The position numbers and the translations under genes are program-made. DNA of 64,000 nucleotides. Source: Eumeta japonica (Eukaryota; Arthropoda; Insecta; Lepidoptera; Psychidae). The notes beneath the pieces were generated by a model. That model worked only from the letters and a program-made list of their open reading frames with translations, did no database searches and had not been told where the DNA came from. Location: NCBI GenBank assembly GCA_005406025.1, contig BGZK01001005.1, positions 164,611 through 228,610 of the forward strand, written 5' to 3'. Within the stretch, counting starts at the first letter, position 1. Every line of letters starts with the position of its first letter. Positions 12,001 through 57,508 of this stretch are shown here, piece after piece.

Positions 12001-15000
12001 AAGCATACGTGATAGCCGCTGCTCCATGACAACTGTAAAGCCCGTGGCGAAATATCTATATATTTAGTAAGTAAGCATTCATATCCCGGTTTTTTAATTT
12101 TTTCTTGGAAAATCGCGTTTTCCCGGGAAAAACACCTATGTAGACAAACTTGAAACACTAAACTTAATCTAAATATAAATTTTCATGAAAATCGTTAGAG
12201 CCGTTTCCGAGATAGCTGGTATATATAAACAAACAAATGTACAAGAATTGCTCGTTTAAAGGTATTAGATAACTTAAATTACAGTTATCATTTAAGTAAT
12301 CATTTATAAGAGCAAAGCCATTATATTAAGGTGTCTCATAAATAATGTAGGGTTTTTAATGTTTACTTTATTTATTAAATAATCATGCAAAAAGAAAACC
12401 TTTATATACAAAGCATAGCCCATTGTATTCTATGAGCATATATATGCATGTGTGCATTTAACTAGCTTTTGCCCATGACTTTGCCTGCATAGGCACGAAA
12501 TAATGATAATTTTTTGTGGGTAGGATTTGCATAAAATCGGTTCATGTGGGCATACATTTCAAAAAGGGTAAGTGTGCCGAATTTCAAGTCAATCAGACCT
12601 ATAATTTCGGAGATCTCGTGATGAGTCAGTTGGTCAGTCAATTGCGCAGTCAGTCAGTGTAATTTCACATATATATATGAAGATGTGCCTAATTGGCATG
12701 AGAAGTACATAAAAATTGTAACTCTTCAATTGGCAGTTAAGATATATAGAAAACTAACGCTTGTTCAGGTATTTGATATCTGTCAATCCTCTCAAACCAA
12801 TATTTGATTCATTCAATGAGGATTTGTAGGGGGAAAACAGATTCCAGGGTCGCATGCAGCATTTAGAAAATAACAGTAAATGTCTTTAAAAAATGGTTGA
12901 TTACTTTTAACCAGAATTATGTAGTAAGGACATATGACTTTTATGAATAAGTACCTAAGCAAGGAGTTTTTCGTTGTTGCAGGTAAAGGATAATTGGACA
13001 AAAAATTACTTGAAACAAAATAATGTACTAATTAATTTTACCTATCAGATGTAATTCGTTTGTCCATCCTTTATTACACTTAAAACACCACTCAAAAGCA
13101 TATTGATCTTACAGTATGCCATTGTAAGACATTTGCAATGTTATTGTACAAGTACAAAAATACTTAATAAGACCAAGATAAAACAAACGTAAGAACAAAT
13201 GCTTTTATAAGATGTGACCAATCCCCCATAAGATATTTGAAAGTGTTTTGTAAGAATAAAAAGTATGATATTAGGATATCAATAAGAAAAATTTCGCTAG
13301 CTGGAAAGTTTCATTGCTTGATATGGATGATCCTCTAAGAAGATAGTATTTATAATATTATATTTAAATTAGGTGTGTGCCTAATTATACTTACTTGAAT
13401 ATTGCAATGCGCTTGTAATAAATGCTCCCAAATAGATCGAATTTTGGTCGCAGCACCCAAACATTTTAATGCTGAAGCTTGTACATAGAATTCAGATTCA
13501 TTTAAACTGATAGTTGCTGCCACAACAATCAAATTATTATCAATTATTTGCTTCTGAAATGGAGTGTACTCTGAAAAAAAAAACAATTTTAATATAGCAT
13601 TCACAACAAATAAAAATGGATATAAAAAAGAAATATCCTATTAAAAAAAATGTTTTCTTTAAAAATAAGATACAAAAAAGACTTTCTTGAAGAAGACATT
13701 CATTACATATTTGAAAATTAGCAAGCAGATATTTTGTTATTTAATTGTTTTTAAGCATAAAATTCTTAATTTCATATCTAATTAAACTTACAATTAAAAT
13801 ATAACTAGAAGTATTTACAATTTTATGTTTAGTGTATATTTCTTGGTTAATATCCAAATATAAAGTCGGAGATTTTTTTTTCACATTTTATATACAAACT
13901 CAAGCTAATTTTCATTATAATTTATTTACATTTAATTATAATATTATATGCCATTTTGTAGGTGGTGACATAATTCCATTAAAATTTTGGTACTTCTGAT
14001 CAAAAAACTGCGACAAGTAGTTTTGACAGTCCTCTATTGATATTAACCTAACACTACCTAAATAATTGAGAGACTGAAACAGGTGAAAATCTGAGGGTGA
14101 AAACCTCAGGGCTATATGGTGGGTGCATTAACACTTCCCTACTTAACTCCCTTAATATTTTCTGATTGGCTAAAAATGTGTGTGGTCTGGCATTATGGTG
14201 AAAAATCACACCCTTTCTGTCAATTAATTTCGGCCATTTCTTCTCTACTTCATGCTAGAGTCTCATCAGCTATTAACAGTAGAAATCCGAATTGATGGTT
14301 TTGCCTGACAGTAATAGCTCATATTAATAATGCACTTATACTCCCACCATACAGATACCATCAACTTATTGCAAGTTGATCTGGGTTTCGCTATAGTCTG
14401 TGGAGCTAGCTGGCCTTTTGACCATGATCTTTTCAAACGGTCTTGTCGTAGGAAATCCTTCTTTTATCACCAGTGATCAATCTTTTCAAAAATAGTTGGG
14501 TTTTATTACATTTTAATACAGAATTGCAAATAAGTACACAATTTAATCAGTTTTTTTCAATGAGCTTATATGGGACCCCAAGTATCAAGCTTTTTTGTAT
14601 ATCAGCTTTTTTTAAATGGGTCAAAACTGTCACTTTGTAGTTAATCCCGAGTTCTTCAGCTATGTCGTAAGAACTAATATACCGATCTTGCTCCACTTTT
14701 TCCAAAATGGCATCGACTGTATCTGTCACAGGTCGACCAGGGCGATGTTCATCTTTGATATCAAAATTACTAGACTGAAAACACTTGAACTAGTTTTGAC
14801 CTACTCTTATCGACAATGCATTAGATCCATAAACGTTATAAATTCCTTTAGTGGCTTGTGTCGCGTTTTTCCCTTTTTTGTAATAAAATTTTATAATTTA
14901 TTGAATTTCTATGTTAGATTCACACATTTTGGTGGACAGAAAAACAATAGGAAAATGGTGGAACACTGTTTTTACTTTTTATTTTAAATGTCATATATCT

Positions 15001-17911
15001 AATGGTATCAAAACTTGCCAGATAAAAACAGCACAACCAAAGTGATTTTACCGCAACTTATAAAATATGAAAAAATTTTTTCTCCCACCTAATATCAGTA
15101 CATAACTAATATTTTTAATTGTGCTCAGAAATTATATCATAAATAGGTATAAATAATAATGAATAAAGTCATTACTTATATCTATTTAATATGTATATGC
15201 ACTTGTAGTTGTAAAGTTGTTTTTAATTACTTCACAACATAATTTTTATTTTAAAATAAAAGCAAGCAATATCAAGTAGAGAATAAATTTCATACTAAAT
15301 TGGCAATGTAAAATTTAAATCTATAAAAATTCACCATCTAAACTAGAGAATTAATGGCGCGGCTTTTTCCACGCCCGCCGCAAGCACGTGCTCGCGAGCG
15401 ATATAGACATGTGCTATTTTATAAAATGATAATTTTATTTTTATAACATTTTCTGGTCAATTTTCGTAGCCGTTGACAGTCCCTTACTAATTTTGTGGGA
15501 AAATATTAAAAACGCCCAGGTAAGCGAGAAATGTCTGCGGTCAAACCAATGGAAGTTGTCCGCCGTCGGCCTCTCTTAAAATATAAAATTTAGTACAGAA
15601 AATGGTATAACAATCTATTATCTGAATTACTAGGTGTATAAAGTGTCTGAAAGATCTATGCTTTTTTAATTTATAGCAATGTTTTGCAAATCCACATTCC
15701 TAATGGCGTGGGAGCCGGCAAAAGGCCATATTGGGCCTGTATTTGTGTCAGATGCCAAAACAAAAAAAGCGGCGTCGAATTTTCTATATTAGATAGCAGT
15801 AAGAAACTGCAATGTTATTATATGTCATGTTATAAAGTGACGTAGATTTAGAAAAATAATTGATGAAATAAATACAAATCCATACTAACTTATAAAAGAG
15901 ATTTCTGTGCAAACAAGTAGCATTTCCAATGCAGAATCCTTTATTTCCCAGTTGATGTCATGCATGTTGGAATATATCAGCTCACCAATGTTATTTAAAG
16001 GTGAATCAGGTGTTGTCTCCAAAAGTAGAGACAAATTTGGAGGAAGGAATTTTTTAATTGTCACAGTAATTAAATTAAGTGCTGCCACTATAAACTGAAA
16101 ATCAAACAGAATTAAAATATGCATAATGTTTATTTTTTTCTACTTTTTCGAACATAAACTAACTGAAAAGTTATAATCACATAATTTTAAATTTTCTGTA
16201 AGTAACAAATAAAACTTAAAAGTTGTAATATTATAGGTTTAGACTCTATTATGATCTGAAAAAGAAAAGAATACACTTTACCTTACATGATAAGTTTTTC
16301 CTTTGTAAAACAAGAATAAGCACATTATATAGGCACAGAACTTCAATGCTATCATTCCAATTAATATTGTAATTCTTAACAAGCATAAGTACAGTGTCCA
16401 TAACATAAGTCATGACCAACATTTTATTAGGTCCATCATCTAAATCTTCCTCTTCTTTTATTTGTGTACATTCCCCAGGGATGTAATCTTTGAGAAGATA
16501 AAACAAGGCTTGGAAAATGAGATTAGCTTGTTCATCACTGAGATGATTTTTCAAACATGATAATCTTTTGATACTCTGTAGAGCGATTGATAATGGATCA
16601 CCATCCATCATTAATTCTCTCATAGCATAGCCAGCACGTATAGTGTGTTCACAGCTAACATTGAATATTTTCATAATATAATCATTCAAAGGTTCCATGC
16701 AATTAATTTCTTTCCAATTTCTTTTTTGTATATAAACAAGCAAAGGTATTAATGGAATGACAACTAACTGATTTTGAATGTCAAATTCTTTACCATATCT
16801 CTCCATGGTTGGGCTTTTTTGTGAAGACCATGCTTGTACCCAAATTAAATGGCAGTTATTACAGTAGTCTAACACTGGTAGAACAAGTCTCCTTTTCAAA
16901 TAATGTTGGATTGTATTGAAATAAAAAACAGTCAAATCCATAAATTTTTCTCTAACAAATTGGCATTCTGACATAGGGCTGTCGATGAAAACTTTAGCCA
17001 ACCCAATTAGAAACATTAATTTGGATAAATATTGCATAACATCCTCCCTATGAGTTATACCAAATATTGTTGTTGAGTGATAAATAATATTATAGTTTTT
17101 AACCAAAAGTTTTATAAGCAATGGTGACTCATATATTTTATTGTTATTGCTTAGTGTGGCTAGCATCATATGAAGGGACTGCTCTAAATTTTTGGTTATA
17201 TTTACCTCATCTTCCTTTTCTATTGATTTAACCTTTTCATAAGGATTGTTAATTATAGGTTCTAGAACAAAGTCCAGGACACATTTTATGCTTGCATCAT
17301 CTCCAAAGTCATTTAGTTTCCATAAAAAATCTGATGCAAATTTATAAACTTGTCTTAAAACAAACACTGTTTGTTGTTCATGGCTAAGCATAAATATGTA
17401 TTTCCATATTTTAGTCTTAACAAGCCAACAAACACCAGAATTATGTGAAGCAAGAGACGTTGCCAATTCAACTAATGCAACTTTTAGACCAGGAGAGGAA
17501 TGTGATTGCAAAATGCCTTTGAAAGCTTCTAAAATTGTACTTTCATATTTAGCAATTATTTTGGAACATTGCAATTCATTCCTTGATGTCACAGCCAAAA
17601 CTCTGATCAAAAATATCTGAACTGAAACATTAGCATTTCCAGCATGTGGAAGAGTATCTAAAATTGCTTCAGCCAATAATGGAGAGTATTTAAAATTTTT
17701 CGAATCTGTAAAATTATAGAATGCCATAAATTACTCACAAAACGAATCATACAGCATAATAATTAAAACTAAACTGCAGAAATTGACGATACTCACCTTT
17801 ATCAGCATTTTGCAACTTCGATATTAAACTATCAGAATAATAATTATTTATAACATAACCAGGCTCCAGAAGTTTACCAAATAGAAGTTTTAGCTTATTT
17901 GGTATATCCAT
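9014..17911 (-). CDS. BRAT1: BRAT1 orthologue (HEAT-repeat Integrator/INTS11 partner), five exons
   Basis: Exons on the minus strand: 17911-17797, 17705-16282, 16094-15890, 13570-13395, 9904-9014. All introns are GT-AG (donors GTGAGT, GTAAAG, GTTAGT, GTAAGT) and the phases agree, giving 2811 nt, 936 residues and a TAA stop. The ATG at 17911 opens with MDIPNKLKLLFGKLLEPGY. The protein is helical and HEAT-like. Landmarks matching vertebrate BRAT1 are HDINWEIKDSALE (about residues 558-570), ESEFYVQASALKCLGA (about 603-618), DFHWEVQVSALKF (about 691-703) and the C-terminal stretch SLESLLDD...LDCY. Vertebrate BRAT1 is about 820 residues, so this copy is longer. In known biology BRAT1 binds INTS9-INTS11 and also has links to ATM signalling. 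The central region (exon 2) is poorly conserved and rests on frame continuity. The introns carry a mariner and other repeats, but every exon is intact, so the gene looks functional. Confidence 0.88.
9905..11402 (-). other. BRAT1 intron 4 (part), no further gene
   Basis: AT-rich intronic sequence. No conserved frame. The tail at 11221-11310 resembles the tail of the 11403-12272 repeat (bodies such as TTTTCATGACAATCTGTTA and AAAAATTGCTCATTTAATAG), so it is probably an older copy. Confidence 0.4.
11403..12272 (+). repeat. lepidopteran-type dispersed repeat (CTAGCTGGGCGACCGAGC head)
   Basis: Begins ACTAGCTGGGCGACCGAGCT and ends AGAATTGCTCGTTTAAAGGT near 12265, ends I associate with a repeat widespread in moth genomes. 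It contains the motif CCGGGAAGTGGATCAAAT (about 11863-11880), also found at about 42767. A tRNA-like stretch lies within it. Located in BRAT1 intron 4. Confidence 0.5.
11960..12035 (-). repeat. tRNA-derived, SINE-like head
   Basis: On the minus strand there is a B-box-like GAGTTCGAGCC preceded by an A-box-like TGGAGCAGCGG. Acceptor-stem pairing is absent, so this is not a working tRNA; it looks like the pol III promoter portion of a SINE. Confidence 0.4.
12462..12700 (-). mobile_element. short non-autonomous Helitron-like element
   Basis: On the minus strand the sequence ends ...GGCAAAAGCTAGT, matching the CTRR-T 3' terminus and the sequence before 8570. No coding capacity. The other boundary is approximate. 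Confidence 0.5.
13862..15092 (-). mobile_element. mariner, cecropia-type, copy 2, in BRAT1 intron 3
   Basis: Minus-oriented copy of the same family as 4811-6046. The 5' terminal repeat is at 15092 (TTAGGTGGGAGAAAAAAT on the minus strand) and the matching repeat lies near 13862-13900. Transposase pieces include VDAILEKVEQDRYISSYDIA (14547-14729 region) with shifts and stops elsewhere. It lies wholly between BRAT1 exons 3 and 4. Confidence 0.85.
15340..15780. other. GC-richer intronic stretch, not recognised
   Basis: Contains blocks such as CGGCTTTTTCCACGCCCGCC and GTCCGCCGTCGGCCTCTC in AT-rich intron sequence, suggesting an old insertion. No reading frame or inverted ends were found. Confidence 0.3.
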
Positions 17912-19667
17912 TCCGGTATAAACAAATCGATTAGTTCCTTGGAAGGAAGAAAGATAATGTCTTTTATCGATTTAATTGTCGAAATTATTGAAAGTATTCT
18001 CCACGTCCACAATTCCATAACACTCGTGTAAGTTTGAACCCATCTTTTTATTCACTGATAAATTATGATCCAACCAAGACGCGATCTACACCCCAATACT
18101 GCAATATTCTTAATACCACAGAACACATTTGCATGGCCTGGCATGGCAGTAGATCTATCCAAACAAAATCTCAATCTTCAAAATTTACAGAACAGTATTA
18201 TACTAAACAGAATATACGCATTACAGATAGCTACAATCACAACTATATTAAACGAGAACAAGGGACAGAACACATACGCAAAAAGAAAGGGCAATAACCG
18301 TAATCAAAATAATATTTAGTCTATACTACATAGAATATAGATGTATTATAACTTTCTATTAAAAAAAGAAACAAAATCTCTAATAGCACAAAAATATATA
18401 TTAAGCTACAACGAAAGTTTAATAGTTTATTATAATTATAGAGCTTCTTATTAATGAATGAATTTTTAAAATGGGTTTGGTAAGCTTCAAGAATAGAAAT
18501 ATGCAGACAAAATCGGGAACAGTTGGTAATTGTTTTTATTTCATAAATGTCATTCGCGAATACAAAATGTCATCAGTTTCATAGTCATTACTGGTTTAAA
18601 CACGCAAATAAGACGAACAAAATACACACTGAGTTTGAGCGTTCCATAGTCTATAAGGTATTCTTATAGTTTCGCCATATTTGTGTGTTTGTCTGTCTAC
18701 GGTTTAGCTAGGAGTATTTTAGTCCTAGAAAGATGTAAATTGGAATAGGTACATATTAATTACGTCGATAAAGTTAAAGAATAAAAATCTTGCAAAAACA
18801 CTTTTCTTAGAGTGTTTTCCTCCTAAAGTTTCTTCGTAAAGGAGGAGTAATATTTTTATTCTTGTCTGTTCCATTATATGGGATATGATTGGATAGTTCA
18901 TCCAAAAACAATGCGATACATGAAAACCATTTTTTATGTTAAGCTTTAATCTGTAAATTTTTAATCGAATTAATTGTTTTCACCCTTTCTTTCAGATAAA
19001 TGCTAATTCCCGGCAGTAGTATATACATACATACATATATAACAAAGTTAAAAAAACAACTATCACAACTAAGTTGGCTTTACGAGTTAACGAGTAATAG
19101 TCGACCAAATTGTAAAATGTATTTGAAGGAACAAAAAGCACAATTTCGGACAAATTACATTAAAAATCACTTAGATGACGTTGCTAGTTGAGTAAAATAC
19201 ATAGAAAATATAATGCAAAATTTTGGAAATATAAAATTATTACATCCTTATCACTCGTCACGTCAAACAAAAGGCTTCGTTCTTAATCTGTATATTGTGA
19301 CGAACAGCCCTAAACTGTACATGGTCCAACTCGCACTTGACTGGTTTTTAAATATAATACAACCATGCTCTCCTCCATTTAATTGTAAAAGACGCGTCTC
19401 ACCAGTACTTATATCAAAGTTTATAGTCGTGCCTTACTCCATAAAAAGTTTCATATAAAATTCAATTCATTAATGTTTGAAATAGCCACTAAGAACTATT
19501 TATACTATATATAACTATATTTCGATGCAATATCTTAATACATCGAAGAGTAGTCACGCAATCCACGATAACCACCCTAATGGGTAGTTTCTAGTATTTT
19601 CATATTTATCTATAGAGTGGCCTATTACTAATTTATGTATATCTTAGGCCCTTACTGCTATTTTCTT

Positions 19668-19738
<71 letters not shown>

Positions 19739-21180
19739 TCGTTACGTTACTTTTGATCTAGACAAATCATTGCACTATTCTCTTATAATAAATTAAATAA
19801 ATACCATAGATCAATATATGAACCTTCCCCAGACTCTGACAATAAAAAAATTAAAATATGTCTGTTACCATAAAAACAGTAGTCTCTTATATACGGAAAA
19901 AAATCTTGCTGCATTGCTTTTGGAATACATTTTCCATAAAATTTTCCCTTTTAACAAATACATTTGCCACTTTAAAAAACAGGATTTCATTCGTCGTAAT
20001 CAATTAGAAATGATTTATTGTTTGTATATTGTTAAACTGTACATCATTAACACTACATTAAGCATTTACAACGATTAATAAATTCAGTCATCAATTTTAC
20101 ACTATTTTTGATGTAATTTGTTCTTTTTTGTGAAACATAATACATGTAATTGTACATACTACTTGTAATTCTAAATACAGTAATATTTAGAATTTTGTCA
20201 TGTTCTTTTTTCGAAGGTGTTTGTTGCATGCGTGCGTTTGTGTGCTTATTGTGTGTCTGCTAATGAGTGTTTAATAAGTTTGAAAATAATAATCGACAAG
20301 AGTACCTAACTACTTTCTCAATCTTAATGTTGTGCAAAATCGAAGGTACCCAATGTCAGTTTTTTATAATTTGTGATTTAGATTATTTCGATTACCCGTT
20401 TTGTATTTAAGTTATTCCATATAAGTGGCAGCCTAATTTTATTTAATTATTTTTTGTGTACATATGTACATTTTAGACTATATCGGATTATTTGTATATA
20501 TTTAGATTTGTATGTATATAAAACTAGATCAGTTTCTATTGACGTATATTAACGTACTGTATTTTATTTAGTTATATTATTATAATATTTTAAAATTCTA
20601 TTAATTAATAATCGTTCGAGTTTAAATTTCTATTATTTGCTATATTTCTCTTGGATGATTATATGTTTACTAAAATGTATTTACTTCATTTGTTGTCTGG
20701 ATCCATGTAAATAGAATCATGATAAATTAACTGATTAAACTACCAATTTAAATCCTTTAACATAATTATTTCAATTATTTATATGAAATTACCTCAAAAG
20801 CCGTAAATTTGCAATGGTATCATTAATAACTGTATTAATACCAATATAAATTTGTATTTTAATGCAATTTAATAAATGACATAAACCTTTATTTCTACTA
20901 CAAACCAGTTGAGTTAATACCATAATAAAGATTAACACACATTTTCATATATATATTTTTAACCTTCTACAGACTTAGTTGTTTTTAATATTAGTAGTAG
21001 TCGCCTCTGCGGCGTAGACCACTTCTCAACCTTTCCAGATATTCTTTCTCGTGCCTTTTGCATCCAATTTGATTCACATCTTTGATGCACTTAAAATATT
21101 TCTCCATGATTTTCCTTTTTTAACCGACTTCAAAATTAAAAAGGAGGAGGTTCTCAATTCGACTGTATCTTTTTTTTATT
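17912..21180. other. intergenic region between BRAT1 and survivin
   Basis: Mostly AT-rich sequence with no conserved exon. Overlapping plus-strand frames at 18034-18319 (84-87 codons) match nothing I recognise. The BRAT1 promoter should lie just above 17911, but no TATA box or initiator is obvious. Confidence 0.35.
19670..19732. repeat. (TA)n microsatellite
   Basis: About 31 uninterrupted TA units, the longest simple repeat in the window and likely to vary in length between individuals. Confidence 0.97.
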
Positions 21181-21189
21181 ATTTTTATA

Positions 21190-21480
21190 TCTTTTGCTTT
21201 CTCTTGACAACCATCCTGTAAAGAGCATTGTCCATCTGTTGTTGTATAATTTACAAATATATCCAGCCCAATGTCATTTCAGCAATCCAATTCTCTCCCA
21301 CATGTCTACTATTGTATTTTATTCGCTATATCGTGATTGCTCTCTCTTATACTTTCAACCTGAGTACACTTGTTTCCATTCCACTTTACTTTGGCAACAT
21401 CAATTCTAACTTCTCCTATCTACCACGTTTGACACCCGTATGTCAAACACGATAGTATGGCCATTTCACAATATTTTCCT
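21190..21480 (-). pseudogene. LINE C-terminal fragment
   Basis: On the minus strand: MAILSCLTYGCQTW, then (about 21330-21190) DMWERIGLLK.HWAGYI and NNRWT. This is the region after the reverse transcriptase of many insect LINEs (YGCETWTLT ... RIAKLKWQWAGHIAR..D.RW in relatives). Stops interrupt it. It could belong to the same family as 3360-4150, but the pieces do not overlap. Confidence 0.6.
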
Positions 21481-21754
21481 AATTTACCAATTTCCAAATA
21501 ATCCTATTTGGGTCAGACATATGTATTCTGACATGTTCTACTTTTTTCTTCTATTACAATAATGTCTTGACGTTTTCCATTGGTAAACAACTTTGTTTTT
21601 GATACCTTAATTGTAAATTTATTATATATTTACTTTAGACCTAGTTTATACTGTTATTGACCTAAGAATGCGCGAAACAAGGTCCTTTGTACTGCCTCTT
21701 TTGTTTTGAATGCACAAAATTTCTATTTGGTACAATTATCAGGATTAATTTTAA

Positions 21755-21935
21755 GTTTTCAGGGCCCAGCTAAAAATTAGCGCTGTAGCCCAGGCTGCAG
21801 CATTTGCTGAGCTAGTCACCCTTTTGATCCTTTGTATTTATAAATGTTGTATGTCTTCATTAAGTTAATTTTATGATGGTATACTTGTCTTCCTTTTTTT
21901 TTTGACAGGCGAATAAAGGATTATTATAATATATG
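21755..21935 (+). repeat. possible SINE or LINE 3' tail
   Basis: GC-richer stretch ending TTTTTTTTTGACAGGCGAATAAAGGATTATTATAATAT. An AATAAAGGATTATTAT-like terminus is typical of insect retroposon 3' ends. The 5' limit is uncertain. Confidence 0.35.
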
Positions 21936-22157
21936 AACTTACTAGTGGTCAATTCAATCTATTAAATTAACGCTAATTATTCCCTAGAAAAAAAGAGTAC
22001 GTTGTAATGAAAAATAAAATAATAAAATTATTTTTAGTTAAATTTTAATTCCTGTTATGATGGAATATAATATTTATTGTAGGGAAAAAATTTTCGAACT
22101 ACTAGTAACTTCACTGAAATTTGATTGTGGGTTAACGGTTATTCTGCCCTGTCGTAA

Positions 22158-22909
22158 GTGCAAAAAAAGATGTTACAAAACAATAAAATTCAAAAATATG
22201 AGAAATTATATTTAGTGGAACATAGAATTAAAACATTCAGTAAATGGCCTTACGGTGAGGACTGCAAATGCAATGTGAGAAATATGGCTGAAGCGGGATT
22301 TTATTCCATTTCTACTGGAGATGATGACTGTGACTCGGCAAAATGCTTTCTTTGTGGCAAAGAACTTGATGGGTGGGAATCTACTGATGATCCTTGGACA
22401 GAACACAGGAATCACGCTGCTCATTGTGCATTTGTTCAATTAGGACAAAAAGAAAATAACTTTTTGGTAATCATTGTATTTTCATTGTTAGCGATCATGT
22501 GACGATCTTTAGATTAGACCGACACATTAAGAAATATTAGTCTTCACTCATTAATCATTTTAGTGCTCATAAGTAAATTTAGTATTTTTTTATTATTACG
22601 AAATTTAAGCATTGTTAACAGTTAGTAGTAATTATTAATAGTTAGCTTTACAAACGATAAATTGATAACTATCATCAAGCTCAATTTATTCTTGTGACGC
22701 TGGAACATGTCCCTATGCACATAAATATGTACAAGTAATCCAAAATGTAGTTGAAATAAATTGTCATTTTATGTTTTCAGCTCTCTGAATTTTTGTCTGT
22801 GGTGAAGCAGTACTTTATAAATGAAGTAAAAAGGAATGAAGATGAATTATTACAATTTGTACACGATAAATTTAAAGTAATATGCCGACAACGCATGGTT
22901 AAAAAATGA
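22158..22909 (+). CDS. BIRC5: Survivin/deterin (BIRC5-like), single BIR domain, two exons
   Basis: Exons 22158-22466 and 22781-22909, joined in phase 0 across a GT-AG intron (donor GTAATC; acceptor TTTTCAG). Product 145 residues, against 142 for human survivin. The BIR domain spans about residues 23-93 with the zinc ligands C63, C66, H83 and C90 (Cx2Cx16Hx6C) and the core CFLCGKELDGWESTDDP. The second exon begins LSEFL, matching the survivin linker, and runs as one charged helix to the end. There is no RING or CARD, which separates it from IAP1/IAP2-type inhibitors. By family, survivin is a subunit of the chromosomal passenger complex with INCENP, borealin and Aurora B, acting at centromeres and the midbody. 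The ATG at 22158 is used; a second in-frame ATG lies at 22170. In flies the gene is called deterin. Confidence 0.92.
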
Positions 22910-23035
22910 CTTTGAATATATGTATTGTAATCATTATACACATAACCCAATGATTATGGATTTTTCAATTTGAGCACCTACTTTCATGTATTAAAATAAT
23001 GAACATTATGTAACTATTTAATTTGTGACTGATTT

Positions 23036-23041
23036 AATAAA
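23036..23041 (+). promoter_or_regulatory. polyadenylation signal of the survivin gene
   Basis: AATAAA about 125 nt after the survivin stop codon and about 430 nt before the CFAP52 start codon, so the two genes are probably transcribed separately. Confidence 0.5.
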
Positions 23042-23474
23042 TTAGTCCATATTCTTTATTATAAAATTTATAGTTTTGTCCCTTTGAATTTATCAAGTTA
23101 ATCCAACCCTATTGGGATTTAATTATTAGGTTTAAGAGGCAATATAGGATACAATTTAAATTAAGTTCTCTGATATTTATACTTAAGTTAGCATATTCAC
23201 TAGTTTATCCTGTGTATTTAGGCAAGTAATTAAGAGTCAACAAGAACTGTATTGTACTTATTCAACATTGAACTATTGGATTATCATTATTACTACATAC
23301 TAAAAAAAGTAGTCAAAAAATTTTATTTACCAAACATTCATTTCATTTGTATGCCAAAGAAAAAAGAAATGGTTTCTTAGCGATGTAACAAACATTGTCA
23401 TAGTTACCGTTAACAAAATTTGGTATAAAATTGACAATAACAAGCTTATTATAAAAGATTAGTACAGCAAAACT

Positions 23475-56022
<32,548 letters not shown>

Positions 56023-56315
56023 TAGATTATTCATCCCTATTAAAATAATTAATCGAGAAAAAGGTGAAAATAGATGCAAGGAATCACCCATCACTTGATA
56101 TGTGCAAATCTAATATAGAGGAGTGCTTTTAAAATGGAGAACCTCTTTTTCAAAGGGACATTTTTTGGGATGAATTGGATGGTGTATGTTTTGGTTAAAT
56201 GATTGTACTAGATTAAGACCAAATATGTTATTCTTTAATCTGTTCTAGAAACATCTCTATGTTTAGTGTATCGATCGAAATAAGGCATATTTCCAGTGCT
56301 GTCATAAGAGCCATT
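56023..56315 (+). other. sequence after the possible CFAP52 end
   Basis: No AATAAA is found close to the 56022 stop. Nothing else recognised. Confidence 0.3.
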
Positions 56316-56915
56316 TTTAGGGTTCATTCAGAGTCAAAATAGTAACGGAACCCTTATAGTTTCGTCATGTCCGTCCGTTCTTATATCACAGGCATTTTAT
56401 TCAAAAACTACAAGATATACATTGATAAAATTTTTAGGATAGGTGTCTTGTATAAATCACTACTTAGTTTGGTGATTGAATAACTACATAAATATTTCTA
56501 GGGGGGCCAGGCACTCCATACATGTAACAGAAGCTAAAAAAAAATTTCTCAGCAAACATCAACAAGTGGCATATATTTCGACATTTCTTTTAAATAATTT
56601 CAACAAAAATTATTTTGAACATGGTAGGATATACTGTTTTTGAGTTATTCCCCAAAAACTGCGCATCTCAACAGAAGGATGTAAATGCCATGATGATACG
56701 CTTTTTTGCTGATACACTTTAGTTTACACTAGTTTAATAGTAATAGTTCTTGTTTTTCTAGTTATAGGCGACTAGAGTGCTTATAACTATTCTATGCAGG
56801 AAACATGGAAGGACAACATACTTTTTTCATCTGTAGTGCATTCCTTTGTAATAATGGCTTCGGAATCCTATAATGAGCATGGTCCAACATGCTCTTGACC
56901 AGTTTTTCTATCATA
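56316..56915 (+). repeat. dispersed repeat C, copy 2
   Basis: Aligns with 35127-35790, same orientation: start TTTTTAGGGTTCATTCAGAG, then AACCCTTATAGTTTCGTCAT, end GAGCATGGTCCAACATGCTC. Confidence 0.75.
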
Positions 56916-57508
56916 TGATTGATGTTATATTCTGTATACTTCATGGACATCTTGTCAGAGTCTTAACAGCATTGTTTATGGGGTACCAACTACAAAATCC
57001 ATTGTTTAATAATGACCGATTCTTTTGTAGCATGTTCGTTGGTTTAAGTCCTAAGCCAACTAACACATATTCTAGGACATGTGAAGCCACTTGTAGAATT
57101 AAGGATAATTAGTCTAAATGCAATGTCCTTTGGCAACAATTCAATGACTTTTTCTATTAAAATAATAAATGTCATTGATCATATAATATGTAATGATTTT
57201 TCACTGAGTTACCTTTCTGATAGTTTTGACCATTAATTTTACTTTCTTCTATTACACAAGAGTAAAATTTTGTTGTATGAATATGTGAAGTATTTTATCA
57301 GCAAATAGTGAGTAAATCTTTCAAAATCCCCATAAATATGTTGCACATAGACATTTTTTAAAGTTAAATCTAAGGCAATCATTTCTTTTGATGACTATAG
57401 ATAACACAATATTCAAATAAATCATCAGAATAATTGGTTATATTGAATTTATGTTACTAAGATAAAAATAATTATTATATTGAAATTAACAAGATACTTA
57501 TTTGATTT

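Noticed and set aside
11960..12035. tRNA gene
   Set aside because: A- and B-box-like words are present but no acceptor stem forms and it lies inside a dispersed repeat.
14616..14987. 123-codon plus-strand frame as a gene
   Set aside because: Antisense of mariner copy 2.
18065..18319. 84-codon plus-strand frame near the BRAT1 promoter
   Set aside because: No recognisable motif, biased Asn/Gln/Ile content and an equally long overlapping frame; likely chance.
19670..19732. regulatory or recombination element at the (TA)n tract
   Set aside because: A plain microsatellite with no associated motif.
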